A DNA stretch of 64,000 nucleotides from contig CALYLW010000331.1 in the NCBI GenBank assembly GCA_944989445.1, positions 1-64,000 of the forward strand. The letters run 5' to 3'. How positions within the stretch are numbered: position 1 is the first letter of the stretch; every line of letters starts with the position of its first letter. Source of the stretch: Ampullaceana balthica (Eukaryota; Mollusca; Gastropoda; Lymnaeidae). A model generated the notes under the pieces. It saw only the letters and a program-made list of their open reading frames with translations, made no database searches and was not told where the DNA came from. This document shows, piece after piece, positions 24,400 to 36,102 of this stretch. Position numbers and translations under genes: made by a program.

Positions 24400-24803
24400 C
24401 CGTGACGCTACTAATTTTAGAAAGCAGCGCACCAAATTACTGCACCAATCATCAAAAGGTGTGCAAATTAAAGATGCGCTGCAAAAAAATATTATATGAC
24501 GTCATTGTTTTAGCTCATATTTTAATTTTGGAAAATGGGAACAATGTAAAAAGAGGATTTGATGATGGTTAATTGAGGAAGAAAAACATTTTTGTTTACG
24601 TATGCACGCCTAAATAAATAATAATAATATGAGGGTAAAGTATGTAAGTAAAAAAAAATTAAATTATTAATAAATTTTTTGAAAACATATATTAAAAATA
24701 TATTCTTAAATTTTAATTGAATATTAATCGATCAAATTAATTTTAATCGATTAAAATTTTAAACTATTAATTGATTAATTAATCGTTAATTTCCGCAGCC
24801 CTA
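24400..24803. mobile_element. hAT element of the TAGGGCTG family, one end only
   Basis: Ends with TTAATTTCCGCAGCCCTA beside a TA run, identical in type to the right ends at 31087 and 35104. Upstream sequence (24480-24640) matches internal parts of those copies, including TATGACGTCAT and TTTTTGTTTACGTATGCACG. The left TIR was not found, so the copy is truncated and its left edge is approximate. Confidence 0.7.
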
Positions 24804-25332
24804 ATATATATATATGTTTGTTTTTTTTTACTTTTCTCTCATAAGAGCAAAATTCCTTTTTTTTCTTTCTAATAAGATATATAAAAATTATTTTAAACGT
24901 TGGCTACTGGGTAGGTTCTTAACCAAACTTGATACATATGAACTTAATGGCCCATATTAGAACGCTGTAGGGCATTGTGCTCCTAATGTTTTTCCTTGAG
25001 GGACCCGGGGCCCCAAAATCCTTTTTTCTCAAATCTTAAAAGGTTTTATTCCCCATTCGACTGTACACGATCTTAAAAAATATTGACACATATCTCTATT
25101 ATGATCGAAATTGAAATCTGCAGGGCTTTTGAAATTTATATCTCGCACCGATTTGGCTCGGGGGCCTGATGTCCTTTGTTTTTCTTTTTTAAGCTATATA
25201 AATATAATTTTATTTATCCGATCGCTGTGAAGCTATGGCATCTTGTCGAGTACACTCACACAAAGGCTTCTGGAATGTATTTTAATCACAGCTCATTGTT
25301 TCGGGGGCCCAAAATGTCTTTTTTTTCTAATA
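24804..25332. other. Helitron-like relic sequence
   Basis: Blocks such as CCAAACTTGATACATATGAAC and GGGACCCGGGGCCCCAAAAT resemble, loosely, internal sequence of the element at 12474-13144 and the monomers at 37830-38690. No termini are visible, so it is at most an old fragment. Confidence 0.35.
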
Positions 25333-25512
25333 CAGTCGGACCTCTCTAAGTCGAACTTCCCTAAGTCTAAGTCGAAACCCTCCCTATATCGAATTAATTG
25401 TTAGGTCCCGGTCCAATTCTGCGCCTATTACGCCATTTTCCCTAACTCGAAAACTCCGTAAGTCTAATTTTTTGTCCGGTCCCTTTAAGTTCGACTTAGA
25501 GAGGTCCGAATG
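25333..25512. mobile_element. pogo/Tc1-type MITE, 180 bp
   Basis: Begins CAGTCGGACCTCTCTAAGTC and ends with its near-perfect inverse (GACTTAGAGAGGTCCGAATG), flanked by TA on both sides (25331-25332 and 25513-25514). TA duplications and this TIR style are typical of pogo/Tigger-like elements of the Tc1/mariner superfamily. No coding sequence. Confidence 0.9.
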
Positions 25513-25514
25513 TA

Positions 25515-27431
25515 TGAGCTTTATAAAAATATATTTTAAACATTTGCTAATTGGTTTAAAGATGGATCTTGATCAAACTTGTTACATGATTACTTGACGG
25601 CCCATATACTTTTTTTTTCTGATTACACGTGCGTTAGCTGTTAGAATGCATTTTATCATTAAACTGGTCAATGTTAAACTTATTTGAATCCAACTTTCTA
25701 AATTATACTGGTTTTATTGTATGGAAGACACCGTAAAGTTGATGATTCTGTCGTGAATGTAAAGTGTTCACGTTACTATAGTTGATTTGTTTTCGTACAA
25801 GGACAGCTTGCACGGAAGTGGCCAGGTTACTGTGTTTAAATTTGAAGACGTCAAGCATTCAATGACTTATTTGCCTTATAATTACAACTGACTGTATGAT
25901 AATGTGATTTATTTTACACAGCTCAAATGTAGACCTATTTTATTCCAAATACGGGCACCAGGATCGTGTTTGCACTCAAATGGTTGGTTGGTTAGTTATT
26001 AGCATTTTTATTAGATGAACAAGTAATGGGATGATAATTTGATGTTTACCAATGTGTCGCTGAATTATTTCTAAAGACCACCATCACGAAGAAAAGTAGC
26101 TGCAGAAGGAATCCAAGCCAACACTACTGTTTTAATGCCATTGATTCTTGTTGTGTTATAAATGTAATGTCATCTCTAAGTACACTGAAGTAATATTATA
26201 TTTTGCATGTCTCTCTTATTTGCTCCATCTTGGGTAATTGTTCATGTATGCGTGTGTGTTTTAAATATAGTTTCTTACCAGCACGGTAGAAGGGACTTGA
26301 TTGCCTCAGACTTGTAGTATTATTTATTAAACACTATGGGCTACCACATGTCTTGCTCCATGTTTTATATCATATATCAGTAGGATGATAAGGATTCCCT
26401 CTATTGAGCCTCTGTCAATCTTAGTCTAGCATGCAAAATGCGATATGATGTTTTGACTTCTTTCCAAAAAAAAATTAAAAAAATATCTATATATGTTTAT
26501 TTTTTTCTCCTTTTTTAAAATTAAAAAGAAAATTCCTTCAAAGGATTGGGTAAGACTATTCCATAAGTTGGACGTTATATCCGTCCACACGAGGCATATT
26601 CATTAGGAACTATGTAAAGGTACGCAACCCTTTGAAAGCCATGGTGAGGTATGGTGAGCGCTAATAAGTATACACAGTTTAGGCCTACAAGTTTACCGTA
26701 CATTTTTAGTTGGATATGTTTTTTTTTAAACTCGCAATCATAAAAGCAAGTGAAGTTCAAAAACATTTTTTAAATTGATAAAAACGTATTTAGCAAAGAA
26801 AATATATGCAGAAAATATTTGTTTTTTAATAGTAAAATAAAACAAATAATTGTACCCAACATTCACTTCCAGTCCTTCGACTCCATTCAGTGCACATCTC
26901 CTCTTCTGCACAGCCGTTCTTTACATAATGATTTTAATGAAATATCAAATTAGTTCCCATTTCTTACGCCGGCGTCCTTGATAGAAATTATTGTGGTCCA
27001 AGGCGTGCGCTGCGATAACGGAAGGGGTGGATACAATAGATCTTATTTGTAATAAAAGTGTTAATCCCGGTGCTAAGTCATTCAGAAAATTACAATTTCT
27101 CGCATTTTCTTCCTAATAAAAGATGCATAAAACATAAATTACAACCATTTATGTTTATTCAATTTGCAACGAGGATTTTTTTATTGTAATTATTAAATAT
27201 GTTCGAAATACGTCTTGGTCAAATTTTCAGATTAAAAAATTTAGCAACTTGACAAACATTTTCCATTACAAACTGCTTTTTGTTGAATACGGCTGACGGA
27301 CAATCCCTTTGTCAAAGAGACGTCTGTTTTAAAAGGGTTCAGTTAGTTTATACCAATCGTTCAGACCACTCCACCGCTGCATTTCCCTACATTCTTTTAT
27401 CTTTTGATGGGAGTGTATCAACAGAAAGCCC
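25515..27431. other. non-genic stretch
   Basis: AT-rich, no recognisable frame, no bounded repeat identified. Confidence 0.5.
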
Positions 27432-27645
27432 TGGCTGGATAGTAAAGTCAGTAGTGCGCTCGCCTCACAAGCTGAGGGGCGTGGGATCTTACCCACATTA
27501 AAGCCACAATAAAAATGTTGATGAATGACTATCGCTAAAAAGTAGTCCGCTGACCTGGAGAGGAGATGGGCGCCGCCAAGGTCTACCAAGCCCCGAGAAA
27601 GTTCTAATGGAAATATTAGAGTCCCCTATGACGACGAGGTTATGG
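27432..27645 (+). mobile_element. tRNA-derived SINE, family 2 (plus copy)
   Basis: Head TAGTGCGCTCGCCTCACAAG, degraded B box GGGATCTTACCC, body GATGAATGACTAT and CCGCTGACCTGGAGAG, end GAGGTTATGGGAC followed by an A/C-rich tail. It is the inverted partner of the copy at 17328-17540. Confidence 0.85.
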
Positions 27646-27908
27646 GACACACAAACACACACCAAAAAACAAACAAAAAAATAAACAATTTATATTACAA
27701 CAATATGATACAAAGGGAATTTTTTCAATTTAAAATAAATGTATAAATCAAAATATAATATATTTTAAATTTTAGAATAGACAGAGATTTTAAAAATATT
27801 TATTTAACAAATTTTAAAAAAAAATGTATGGCTTGAATGTAATTTAAGTAGGGCTGTTGGCGATTAATTTAAATTTATTCGTTAACTTTTGAAAAATTAA
27901 CCATTAAT

Positions 27909-29042
27909 TAGGGGTCTACCGATATATCGGCTGGCCGATATATCGGTACCGATATCTGGATATCGGCAATATCGGTATCGGTAGCATGTAAAGGTCCCGA
28001 TATTGACGTCACCGATATTTCATAATAAGTGACATTTTGACCCCCCAAAAAAAAACGGAAACAAAAAAACTATCATTTAGATTTACAATATCTCGACAAA
28101 TTAATATATCGACCCCGATACCGGTATTGAAATAGTCAAAAGAGTCCTAGTATTAATATGTGCAGCCACGATACAGTGTGCCATGTGCTTTGATATTGTT
28201 TAGGTATCGGCCGATTTTCGTATACTCAGAAATACTGTGTAAATAGTGCCGATGCCAAGTATACCGTAATTGCTCTAATAAATGTATAACATGTAAACAT
28301 TATGTTCACGTAATTGCTCTAATAGCAAAGATGCACGCAGAATCGCACATGTCTAAAACATTTCGTTTCGTATGGAATAACAAAATGTACCGTGTGAAGA
28401 CTTGTTGTCATTGGCAACCATTCAACCTTCAGCCTCATTTTCACTCTATTACTATTGTACTTTGTTCTCATTGTTTCATTCATAAAAGGTGGCCGTGTGC
28501 AAAAGCCATTAAACTATTGGTTAGAATTAATAATTATGAGTCAAGGTTGAAGTTTCAAAAGGAGTACCTAATATGCTTGTACATTTTTATAAAGGACGGT
28601 TCGTTTTGTTATGAGTCCCATGTAGGTCATGATCTGGAACTTGTAAACACATCGGAAACTTCGTTTCCGGAAAAAAAATCGGTAATTTCGGCAAAACTGG
28701 ATATCGCTAGACCCCTTAATTATAAGATATAAATAATTACGAGTGATAAATTTAAGAATGACGTCATCAAATATGACCGCTGTTATTTTTGTCATAACAA
28801 ATACTCTATCGGCACTCATATCGGAAATAAATATCGGTAATATCGGCAAAAATGCTTATCGGTAGACCCCTAATATAAAAGATAAATAATTACGAGTGAT
28901 AAATTTAAGAATGACGTCATCAAATATGACCGCTGGTTTTTGTCCTAACAAATACTCATATCGGCACTCATATCGGCAAAAAAAAATATCGGTAATATCG
29001 GTATCGGCAATATCGGCAAAAAGGCATATCGGTAGACCCCTA
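27909..29042. mobile_element. hAT-type element, TIR TAGGGGTCTACCGATA, nested
   Basis: TIRs TAGGGGTCTACCGATA and TATCGGTAGACCCCTA bound 1134 bp, flanked by exact 8-bp duplications CCATTAAT (27901-27908 and 29043-29050). Subterminal regions are dense in ATCGGTA-type motifs, as expected for transposase-binding sites of hAT elements. A frame at 28331-28732 (+) has no recognisable domain and I do not call it. It interrupts the hAT element starting at 27849. Confidence 0.92.
28708..29040 (+). repeat. tandem duplication of the element's 3' end
   Basis: Two ~155-175-bp units (28708-28862, 28863-29040) share TAGACCCC, ATAAATAATTACGAGTGATA, AATGACGTCATCAAATATGA and TATCGGTAATATCGGCAA. The element therefore carries two consecutive right ends, the inner one slightly decayed. 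Confidence 0.88.
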
Positions 29043-29227
29043 CCATTAATTAATCTTTTTAGGGCTGTTAACGATTAATTTAAATTTAATCGTTAAATTT
29101 TGAAAAATTATCGATTAATTAATCGTTAATTTCGATTAAATCCAAAAATTGACATTTATGGTGTCATAAGTAACATTTATAAAACGTACTTGTCAAAAAT
29201 CGAAATAACACTGGAATGTCTTCTTTA

Positions 29228-29352
29228 TATGGCATCTTTTAACCAACAAGGCAAACAGACAAGTGTATTGACATTATTTGGTTCAAGTGATGAGCGGGTC
29301 TTATCGACAATACATGTATAACCAGCCGAGCTGAATAATCGTTCACATAGCT
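29228..29352 (-). pseudogene. hAT transposase C-terminal fragment (inner copy)
   Basis: Minus-strand translation gives ERLFSSAGY, a small shift or insertion, then KTRSSLEPNNVNTLV and a stop a few codons later. This is the C-terminal dimerisation motif of hAT transposases (consensus ER-FS-AG, then R-L-P). Only the last ~40 residues survive, so it is non-functional. Confidence 0.75.
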
Positions 29353-29439
29353 TTAGATTGTCTCAGCTGACGTTTCTGATACTGTAGTGGATGTTTGGTT
29401 TGCAGGTTATATGTAAGCGAAGTGTTAGGACCATGGTAG

Positions 29440-29632
29440 CAATGTTCCCTTTGAGCAGCGCGGCTGCGCAGATATTTGACCGACGCCACGCAGGAGTTTA
29501 GAATCAATGCGCAGCAAATTTTGTAAAATATTGCACAAAAAATTGACGTTGTGCAACTTTACAAACGATTTGGTTTATTTTTTTTTCACTTTGCACATGG
29601 ACCAACGAAGCTTAGACTTATAGGGAACATTG
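29440..29632. mobile_element. hAT MITE, TIR CAATGTTCCCT
   Basis: Begins CAATGTTCCCTTTGAGC and ends ATAGGGAACATTG; flanks CATGGTAG (29432-29439) and CATGGAAG (29633-29640) match at 7 of 8 positions. It lies within the copy at 29060-29891, giving a further nesting level. A diverged relative is at 51541-51758. Confidence 0.85.
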
Positions 29633-29978
29633 CATGGAAGGCAAACTATTTCTATCAATGGACACAATAACTTTTATCAACATTTTGAACATTCACGTCA
29701 GTCAATAGTTTAAAACCAAAATGTTCGTGTAATCGTCCATAAATTAGTTTATATTTATCGGCCGAAATATTTTACTTTTTGACTTCCGGTAAATTTATTA
29801 GTGGTGGGTCGATTAATCGTTAAAAAAAATTTAATCGTTAAAAATTGTGGACGATTAATCGAGAAATTAATCGTTAATTTCCGCATCCCTAGTTAATTTC
29901 GAATAAAACCAAAAATTAAAATTTATGATGTCATCACTAACACTTATTAAACGTTCTTGTTGAAAATCTAAATAAAAC

Positions 29979-30393
29979 TGTAATATCTCCTAAATATGTC
30001 ATCTTTTAACCAACTACGCAAAAAGACAAGTGTGTTGACAGTACTTGGTTCAAGTGATGAGCGGGTCTAATTGACAATATAACCAGCTGAGCTGAACAAT
30101 CATTCACATGGAACTGAGGTAACTGGTATGCACAAAACGGTCTTGGCAAGGAATGACATTATCGGATATCGGAGTTCATTAAGTTTCCATCAATGTAGAG
30201 GGTTAATGGATTCAGGAAATTTAATCTCCATTTTGTAACGCAGTAATTCATCAGAAGAACTGTCGTCATTTTCTGTCTGTGAGTCAGGATCCATTAATGC
30301 CACTAGCTTAATACGCTTTTCATTAAAATTTGGTTTGATAAATGGGCGAAATGTAGAACCATGGTAGCCAAACTTTATCAACATTTTGAACAT
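29979..30393 (-). pseudogene. hAT transposase C-terminal region (outer copy)
   Basis: The minus strand reads through a segment ending FPESINPLH, a stop where hAT proteins carry the first Trp of the conserved WW, then WKLNELRYPIMSFLAKTV, IPVTSVPCE, a second stop where Arg is expected, LFSSAGYIVN, a third stop, and TRSSLEPSTVNTLVFLRSW. This order (WW-K, YP-LA, IP-TS-P-ER-FS-AG, R-L-P-NV) is the hAT dimerisation domain of Ac/ZBED-type transposases. At least three stops kill it; upstream catalytic and zinc-finger regions are missing. It is the best evidence for the superfamily of the TAGGGCTG elements. Confidence 0.88.
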
Positions 30394-31095
30394 TCCCGTC
30401 AGTCAATAGTTTAAAACCAAAATGTTCGAGTAATCGTCAGGAAATAAATAATATAATAGTCCAAGTCACAGGTTGGCTGGGTGTTTAACGCTATGACGTC
30501 ATTTTTTAGCTTATATTTTAATACAGTGTGTGCATCGGAAGGCGCTCAAAAAGGTGTGCAAAATAATTATAAATTAAAGACGAGCTGTAAAAAAAAATTA
30601 CATGACGTCATAGTTTTGGCTTGTATTTTAATTTCCGAAAAAGGAGCGATGTAAAAATAGGATTTGAGGATTTATAATTATAAAATACTTTGTGTACATT
30701 TCGGCAAGTTTAATATTTCGTATTTATCAAACAAGGATAAGTTACTTGGGCTTTTGACACAAAAAAGTGGGCGCCTTAGGCGCCCTACAACCCCTACTAT
30801 AAAATACTCTGTGTACATTTCAGGAAGTTTAATATTAAGTATTTATCAAACAATGATAAATTAGTTGGGCTTTTGAAAAAAGTGGGTGCCGTAGGCGCCA
30901 CGGCGCCCCAGCACAACCTAGTTTGTTATTATTTATCGGCCGCTATTTTTTATATATATATTTTTTTTACTTTTTGACCTCCAATAATTTGAAAGTGATG
31001 GGTAGATTTATCGTTTAAAAAATAAGTTAATCGTTAAATTTTTTAAAATATTAATCGAGAAATTAATCGTTAATTCCCGCAGCCCTAAATTTAAG

Positions 31096-34000
31096 TAACA
31101 CAATTTTTAAAAAAGTAACGTCACGTCTCAATTTGAATTAAATAAGAGTATCCATACACTTTAAACAAAGCTATTATCTAGACCAACTAGCCCACCTGTC
31201 CCCCGCCATGATAAAACATCTGTTACAGTTAATCCATACACAACATAAATCCATCACGTCATTCTAGTGGGCTGGAGCCCCACCCGCAACTTTTTGGTTA
31301 GACGCCCCTTGCACTCAAAGATTATTGTCAACAGTTTTTTTGTTTGTTTTTTTCACGCACCCAAATTTTGGAACCTGAAAGTTTAAACACTCTTTACTGA
31401 GAGGGCCAGACGTCTGCTCTATAGTCTAACCGCCACTAACTGTACTGTTGACCCTTATTATATCCCGTGACAAGAAATAATTGACATTTTCAAATAATTC
31501 CAGGAGATAAAATCCGTTTGTGATCACGACAATGGATTGAAAATGGGACGGGCTCCGCGACCAACGCATGAGCAAGAAATAAAGGAGATTAGTCATTTGT
31601 GACGTAAGATAGGATTAGTATGATTAATTAATTTATTTTAAAAACACACGGGGCGTCTTCATCTAACCTGGTTTTACTAACGCGTTTATGGTTTGCATTT
31701 CTTTTGTTGAATACTTTTCATTGAAACGTATTAATAAAAGTTATTACATAGCAATAGACAACATTACTATACCTAAAAAAAACTTAGCCGTTTTTATTTT
31801 TATATCTATTCATTGCCGTTTACGATATGAAAAAACTGCTTAAAAGCTAGATATTTTTATTCTCTAAAACAGACAGCTTTCAAACAAAGTCAATTAACTT
31901 TATCGGTTTAATCACTGCAGGAGATCTGATGTTTACATTGTTGCATTTTTTTTTAATCCAAAGAATCGAAGTGGGCTCTCCACGTCTAAGCAACTTCCGG
32001 CCCTCCTTAGTGATCGTCCCACTTCGTATTTTTTTTATAGGTATAATCAGCTGATGGTTTCTTTTCATTAGAATATGTCTCATTCACCCTGATTAACTAA
32101 AAAATGGCTCCCCAATATGAACGGATCAGCTAAAAGAAGGGGAAAAAACGGGAGTGGGGTAGGGAATCGGATGGCAAAAACAAACCAAAAAAAAATACAA
32201 TAAATAAATACAAATATCTAAAAAAGTAAAACCTAAAAAGCCCAGAGAGAGAAAAGGGATGCCACTTGTGTAATACTCCAGCTTCAATCCATCGAGGAAA
32301 GACAACCGGGGTATAATGACGGTCTTGACCGGGGCTACACTTCCCGAGCGGAGCGTGCCAAGGGAGACTACCCGTGTTAAATAACGGGCCCCTTGAAAAC
32401 CGCTAAACGATGCAAAGTAAAGAGGCTGTCTGCGGGAAAACTATGAATTTTTGAAGTAAAAACCCCTGAGATTGCCATGTTTATTTATGATTTATTTCGG
32501 GCCTCACGCGTTTTTCAATGGTTTCCACCGCAAATGAAACGTCCCCCAGTTTGAATAATGGAATAGGGCGGGGATGGGGGGCCGTGAAGTACGGATGGGC
32601 CCCCCTCCAGCCCATGCTTACCTCCCCAAACCACCGCTTCAGGCCCCCTCAACCCCCTCTCTCCCGTAGCCCTAGTGCATCTGTGCCGGTAATAGCTAAA
32701 ATAACCGGGTACATAACAGATGTATCAGATTGTTCTTACCACTTGGAGTTGCGTGCTGTCTGTCTTGGCTTTTTATCAATAAAAACAGCAGAGATCACCA
32801 AATAAATCTCGTTTACCTTTTTTGGTTGATATAGAGTTCTCAGGGTCAAGGTTATTTTAAAAAATAAATAAATGAATGAACCATAATAGGTTATTACATT
32901 TTTAAAAATGACAAATTTCAAAATTATTTGAATGTGTATCATGTGGATGACTTTTTCAGATTTTGAAAAAGTTCTCCTCAAATTTTTCAGATCGTAAAAT
33001 GTTTTGCTTTTTTTAAATAATGGCAAAATATTAATATAGATTAAATCATTAGTGTTTCTTAATTATATTTTTTTTAAATATTTTTTTCTTCAAAAAACGT
33101 TAAAAAAAACTTTTTAAACAGTCATATACTACTGTGATTAATATATTAACATTTATGAAGCATTATACATATTTCTGAAGATGAAATATTTTTAAAATAC
33201 TACTATTCAATAATTTTAATCATCTTAAATAACCCCCATAAGATTATGAGATAACCAATTATTTAGAATCATTACAAAACGAAGAAAGAAATAGGAAGAG
33301 GAATTAGGACTTTATAAAAAAAAATGTCCCCCCAAAAGATAGCTCTGGAATTGTCACAAAGGTCTGCTGCACACACCGTGATGGGAAGTGGGCCAAGTCA
33401 GATGTTGCGGAGTGTGGGTTGGGAGGGGCATCATATTGAAGAAATTTGAATCCTATTTATGAATTCCGCCACTTCAATTCTCGCTTTTATATTTTGTCTG
33501 CTTTCTGTTCGTATAGCTGGCTACTCAATCGATTTATGCAAATCCAGACAAGAAGAAAACTTTTTGAAAGGTTTTAGGGTTTGTTTTGCTGGAAAGTGGG
33601 GGGTTGGGGGCGGGGATGCGCTGTGGAGGAGGGGAGCAGTGGTCGTCACGGGATTACGTTTCTAATGGGCATGCATCTAACAACGATGATGATGATGAAG
33701 ATATTGGCTAACGGGCGCTTGTTTAAATGGGGTCGCCATAAGACCAGTCAGAAGATGACAGAGTAGAGCCCGGGCGAATGATGGCTTTAAAGTGAGAGGG
33801 AGATTCGGACCAAAAATGTCAGCTTTAAAAATATTTAAAAAAAGAAGAAAAAGAAAAAAAAAGATAGAAGTGGTGCAGTTGTATTGGCATTGCTTTGAGA
33901 TCGGAGCTCTTCACATCAAAAGTTACAATCCTGAAATGCATGTTTTTAATGCCTTGTGCATACATAATAGTGATGTCTTATTGCTCCCCTATTTACTTAA

Positions 34001-34134
34001 CGTAACGCTTGGTTTAATATAACATTATTAAAAATTGGTTTTGAAAATTTTATTTTATTTATTTGAAAACTGGAAAATGACAATTTTCCCCCTGAATTAA
34101 AATTAGGACCTTCACAATATATGTGTATATATAT
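31096..34134. other. non-genic stretch
   Basis: No gene recognised. The less AT-rich part at about 32280-32700 is unique within the window and lacks microsatellites. G-rich DNA lies at 33595-33640. Confidence 0.5.
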
Positions 34135-35101
34135 TAGGGCTGTTAACGATTAATTTAAATTTATTCGTTAACTTTTGAAAAATTAACAATCTATTAATCG
34201 TTAATGTCGATTAGAGCCAAAAATTGACATTTATGGTGTCATATGTAACATTTATTAAAATACTTGTCGAAAATCGAAAAAACACTGGAATGTCTTCTTT
34301 ATATGACAATTTCAGCCAGACAAGTGTATTGACATTATTTGGTTCAAGTGATGAGCGGGTCTTATTGACAATATAATTAGCCGAGCAGAACGATCGTTCA
34401 CATAGCTTTAGATTGTCTCAGATGAAGTTTCCGATACTGTATTGGATGTTTGGTTTGCAGGTAGCGCTGGCAACGATTAATTTAAATTTAATTTTTAACT
34501 TTTGAGAAAAATTAACGATTAATTTCATCAATTAAACGTTAATTTCGATTAAAGCCAAAAATTAAAAATTATGACGTCATTAAACTGAACATCTCAAGAG
34601 AGGTAACAAAAACAAGTAATTGACATTTCTTGTTTTATTGAGTTATTTCTCCTGTCTAATATTTTGTGCTGAAGGTGCTACATCAGCGATGTATTTGATC
34701 CCCTAAAAGTGAATTTATGGCAGTGAACACAGTAAACTTTTTCCACCATCTTTTTTTTTCTACTTTGCTATCCGCAGTTAGCTTAAGAACAAAATGTTTG
34801 ATCAACTTTCAGTTTATATTCTTAAATTTAACTAGGCTGAAGCTGTCATTAGTCGCCATTTTTGTTTACATCCGCACGTCTACGTAAATTAATACATTAT
34901 AATAATACACGGGAGAGGTTTGTACGTTTAAACATATATACATCATTTTTAATTATTAATATTTAATTATTATTTTTTAAATTGAAAAAAAATATTATAA
35001 ATATTTTCTTAAACTGAATCGATTAAAATTATTTTAATTGATGTTTAATCGATAAAATTTGTAACAATTAATAGAGAAATTAATAGTTTATTTCCGCAGC
35101 C

Positions 35102-35104
<3 letters not shown>
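34135..35104 (-). mobile_element. hAT copy of the TAGGGCTG family
   Basis: Starts TAGGGCTGTTAACGATTAAT and ends TTTATTTCCGCAGCCCTA, flanked on both sides by ATATATAT, consistent with an 8-bp duplication within a TA run. At about 34463, right after GGTTTGCAGG, a second start (TAGCGCTGGCAACGATTAAT) appears, so another copy is embedded. The segment 34290-34400 (minus) keeps a short remnant of the same transposase C terminus. Confidence 0.85.

Positions 35105-35169
<65 letters not shown>
35105..35169. repeat. (TA)n microsatellite between hAT and Helitron
   Basis: About 64 bp of perfect TA repeat directly joins the right end of a hAT element to the CTAG terminus of a Helitron. It is both the hAT target duplication context and the Helitron A/T target. 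Confidence 0.95.
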
Positions 35170-35170
<1 letters not shown>

Positions 35171-36010
35171 TAGGGGTAAGTACCCGGCTTTTCCTTGGTT
35201 TAACAACAACAAAAACAACAACAGCAACAAAACAACAAAAACAAACAACAAAAACAACAACAACAAAACAACAACAAACAACAACTACAACAACATCAGC
35301 AACAATAAAAAAGAAACAACAACAACAACAGCAACAACGACAAAAAATCAAAAACAAAACAACAAAAACAAAACAACAACAAAAACAACAAAATCAACAA
35401 TAAAACAACAACTACAACAACAACAACAACAAAGCAACAACAACAAAACAACAACTACAACAACAACAGCAACAACAACAAAGCAACAACAACATGAAGG
35501 ACATTGTCGTCGCAGGGCAAAGGATGTGGACAACAACAACAGCAAAAACAACACAAAAGCAACAACAGCAACAACAACAGCAACAACAACAGCAACAACA
35601 ACAAAAACATCAACAACAAAACAACAACAAAACAACAACAAAACAACAACAGCAACAACAACAAAGCAACAACAACAAAACAACAACTACAACAACAAAA
35701 AAATTATTTTATGGCGATAATCGCCTTCTTGTTAATCTCGACACCAAAATGTTTATTATTTTGCGTCATTATTTTACGTCTTAATTTTCAATAATTTTTA
35801 TTTTATATAGCTCATATAAGGAAAAATTACATTTTGGGCCCCCGGCCCCCAGTATCTTATATATGTGGAACGAAACCTGTTTAATAACCTTTCCGGTATA
35901 ATTTTGTGTACGTGTACCAAATTTCACGTTATTTGGTTGTCTGCATCTTGAGTTATTAGGGAACAGACAGACGACGGACAGACAACAAATGCGTCTTATA
36001 TATATAGAGA
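35170..36010 (-). mobile_element. non-autonomous Helitron (copy B)
   Basis: On the minus strand it begins TCTCTATATATATAAGACGC at 36010 and ends GCCGGGTACTTACCCCTAG at 35170. Its 5' ~300 bases nearly match copies A and C, and its interior is a longer CAA-rich tract around the same conserved ATGAAGGACATTGTCGTCGC segment seen in A. No coding capacity. Confidence 0.85.
35201..35699. repeat. (CAA)n-rich tract inside Helitron B
   Basis: Nearly 500 bp of CAA/CAG/ACA repeat, longer than the counterpart in copy A, interrupted around 35490-35530. Frames on both strands are low-complexity artefacts. Confidence 0.92.
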
Positions 36011-36102
36011 TATATATATACTAGGGGCAAGTACCCGGCTTCGCCCGGGTTTAAAATAAGGTTTTCTGTAGAAGCGTACCCAACTAACTGTTTACTTGCA
36101 TG

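Larger units (their letters stand above)
29060..29891 (-). mobile_element. second TAGGGCTG-family hAT copy, nested
   Basis: Starts TAGGGCTGTTAACGATTAAT and ends TTAATTTCCGCATCCCTA. The surrounding sequence then resumes the outer copy (GTTAATTTCGAATAAAACC at 29892). Flanking 8-mers do not match, so I cannot show a target duplication; recombination between copies is an alternative to insertion. Confidence 0.7.
27849..31087 (-). mobile_element. hAT transposon (TAGGGCTG family) with nested insertions
   Basis: Starts TAGGGCTGTTGGCGATTAAT and ends CGTTAATTCCCGCAGCCCTA. Exact 8-bp duplications AATTTAAG flank it (27841-27848 and 31088-31095). After removing nested elements (27909-29042 and 29060-29891) the original is about 1.3 kb. 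It still holds the C-terminal dimerisation region of a hAT transposase on the minus strand, so the family derives from an autonomous hAT of the Ac/ZBED type. Confidence 0.88.

Noticed and set aside
28331..28732. 133-residue frame inside the nested hAT element
   Set aside because: No recognisable domain; located inside a non-autonomous element and not of transposase type.
35088..35794. Poly-Gln/Asn/Thr and poly-Val/Leu/Cys frames
   Set aside because: Artefacts of the CAA-rich tract inside Helitron B; the same pattern appears at 10667-11180 in Helitron A.
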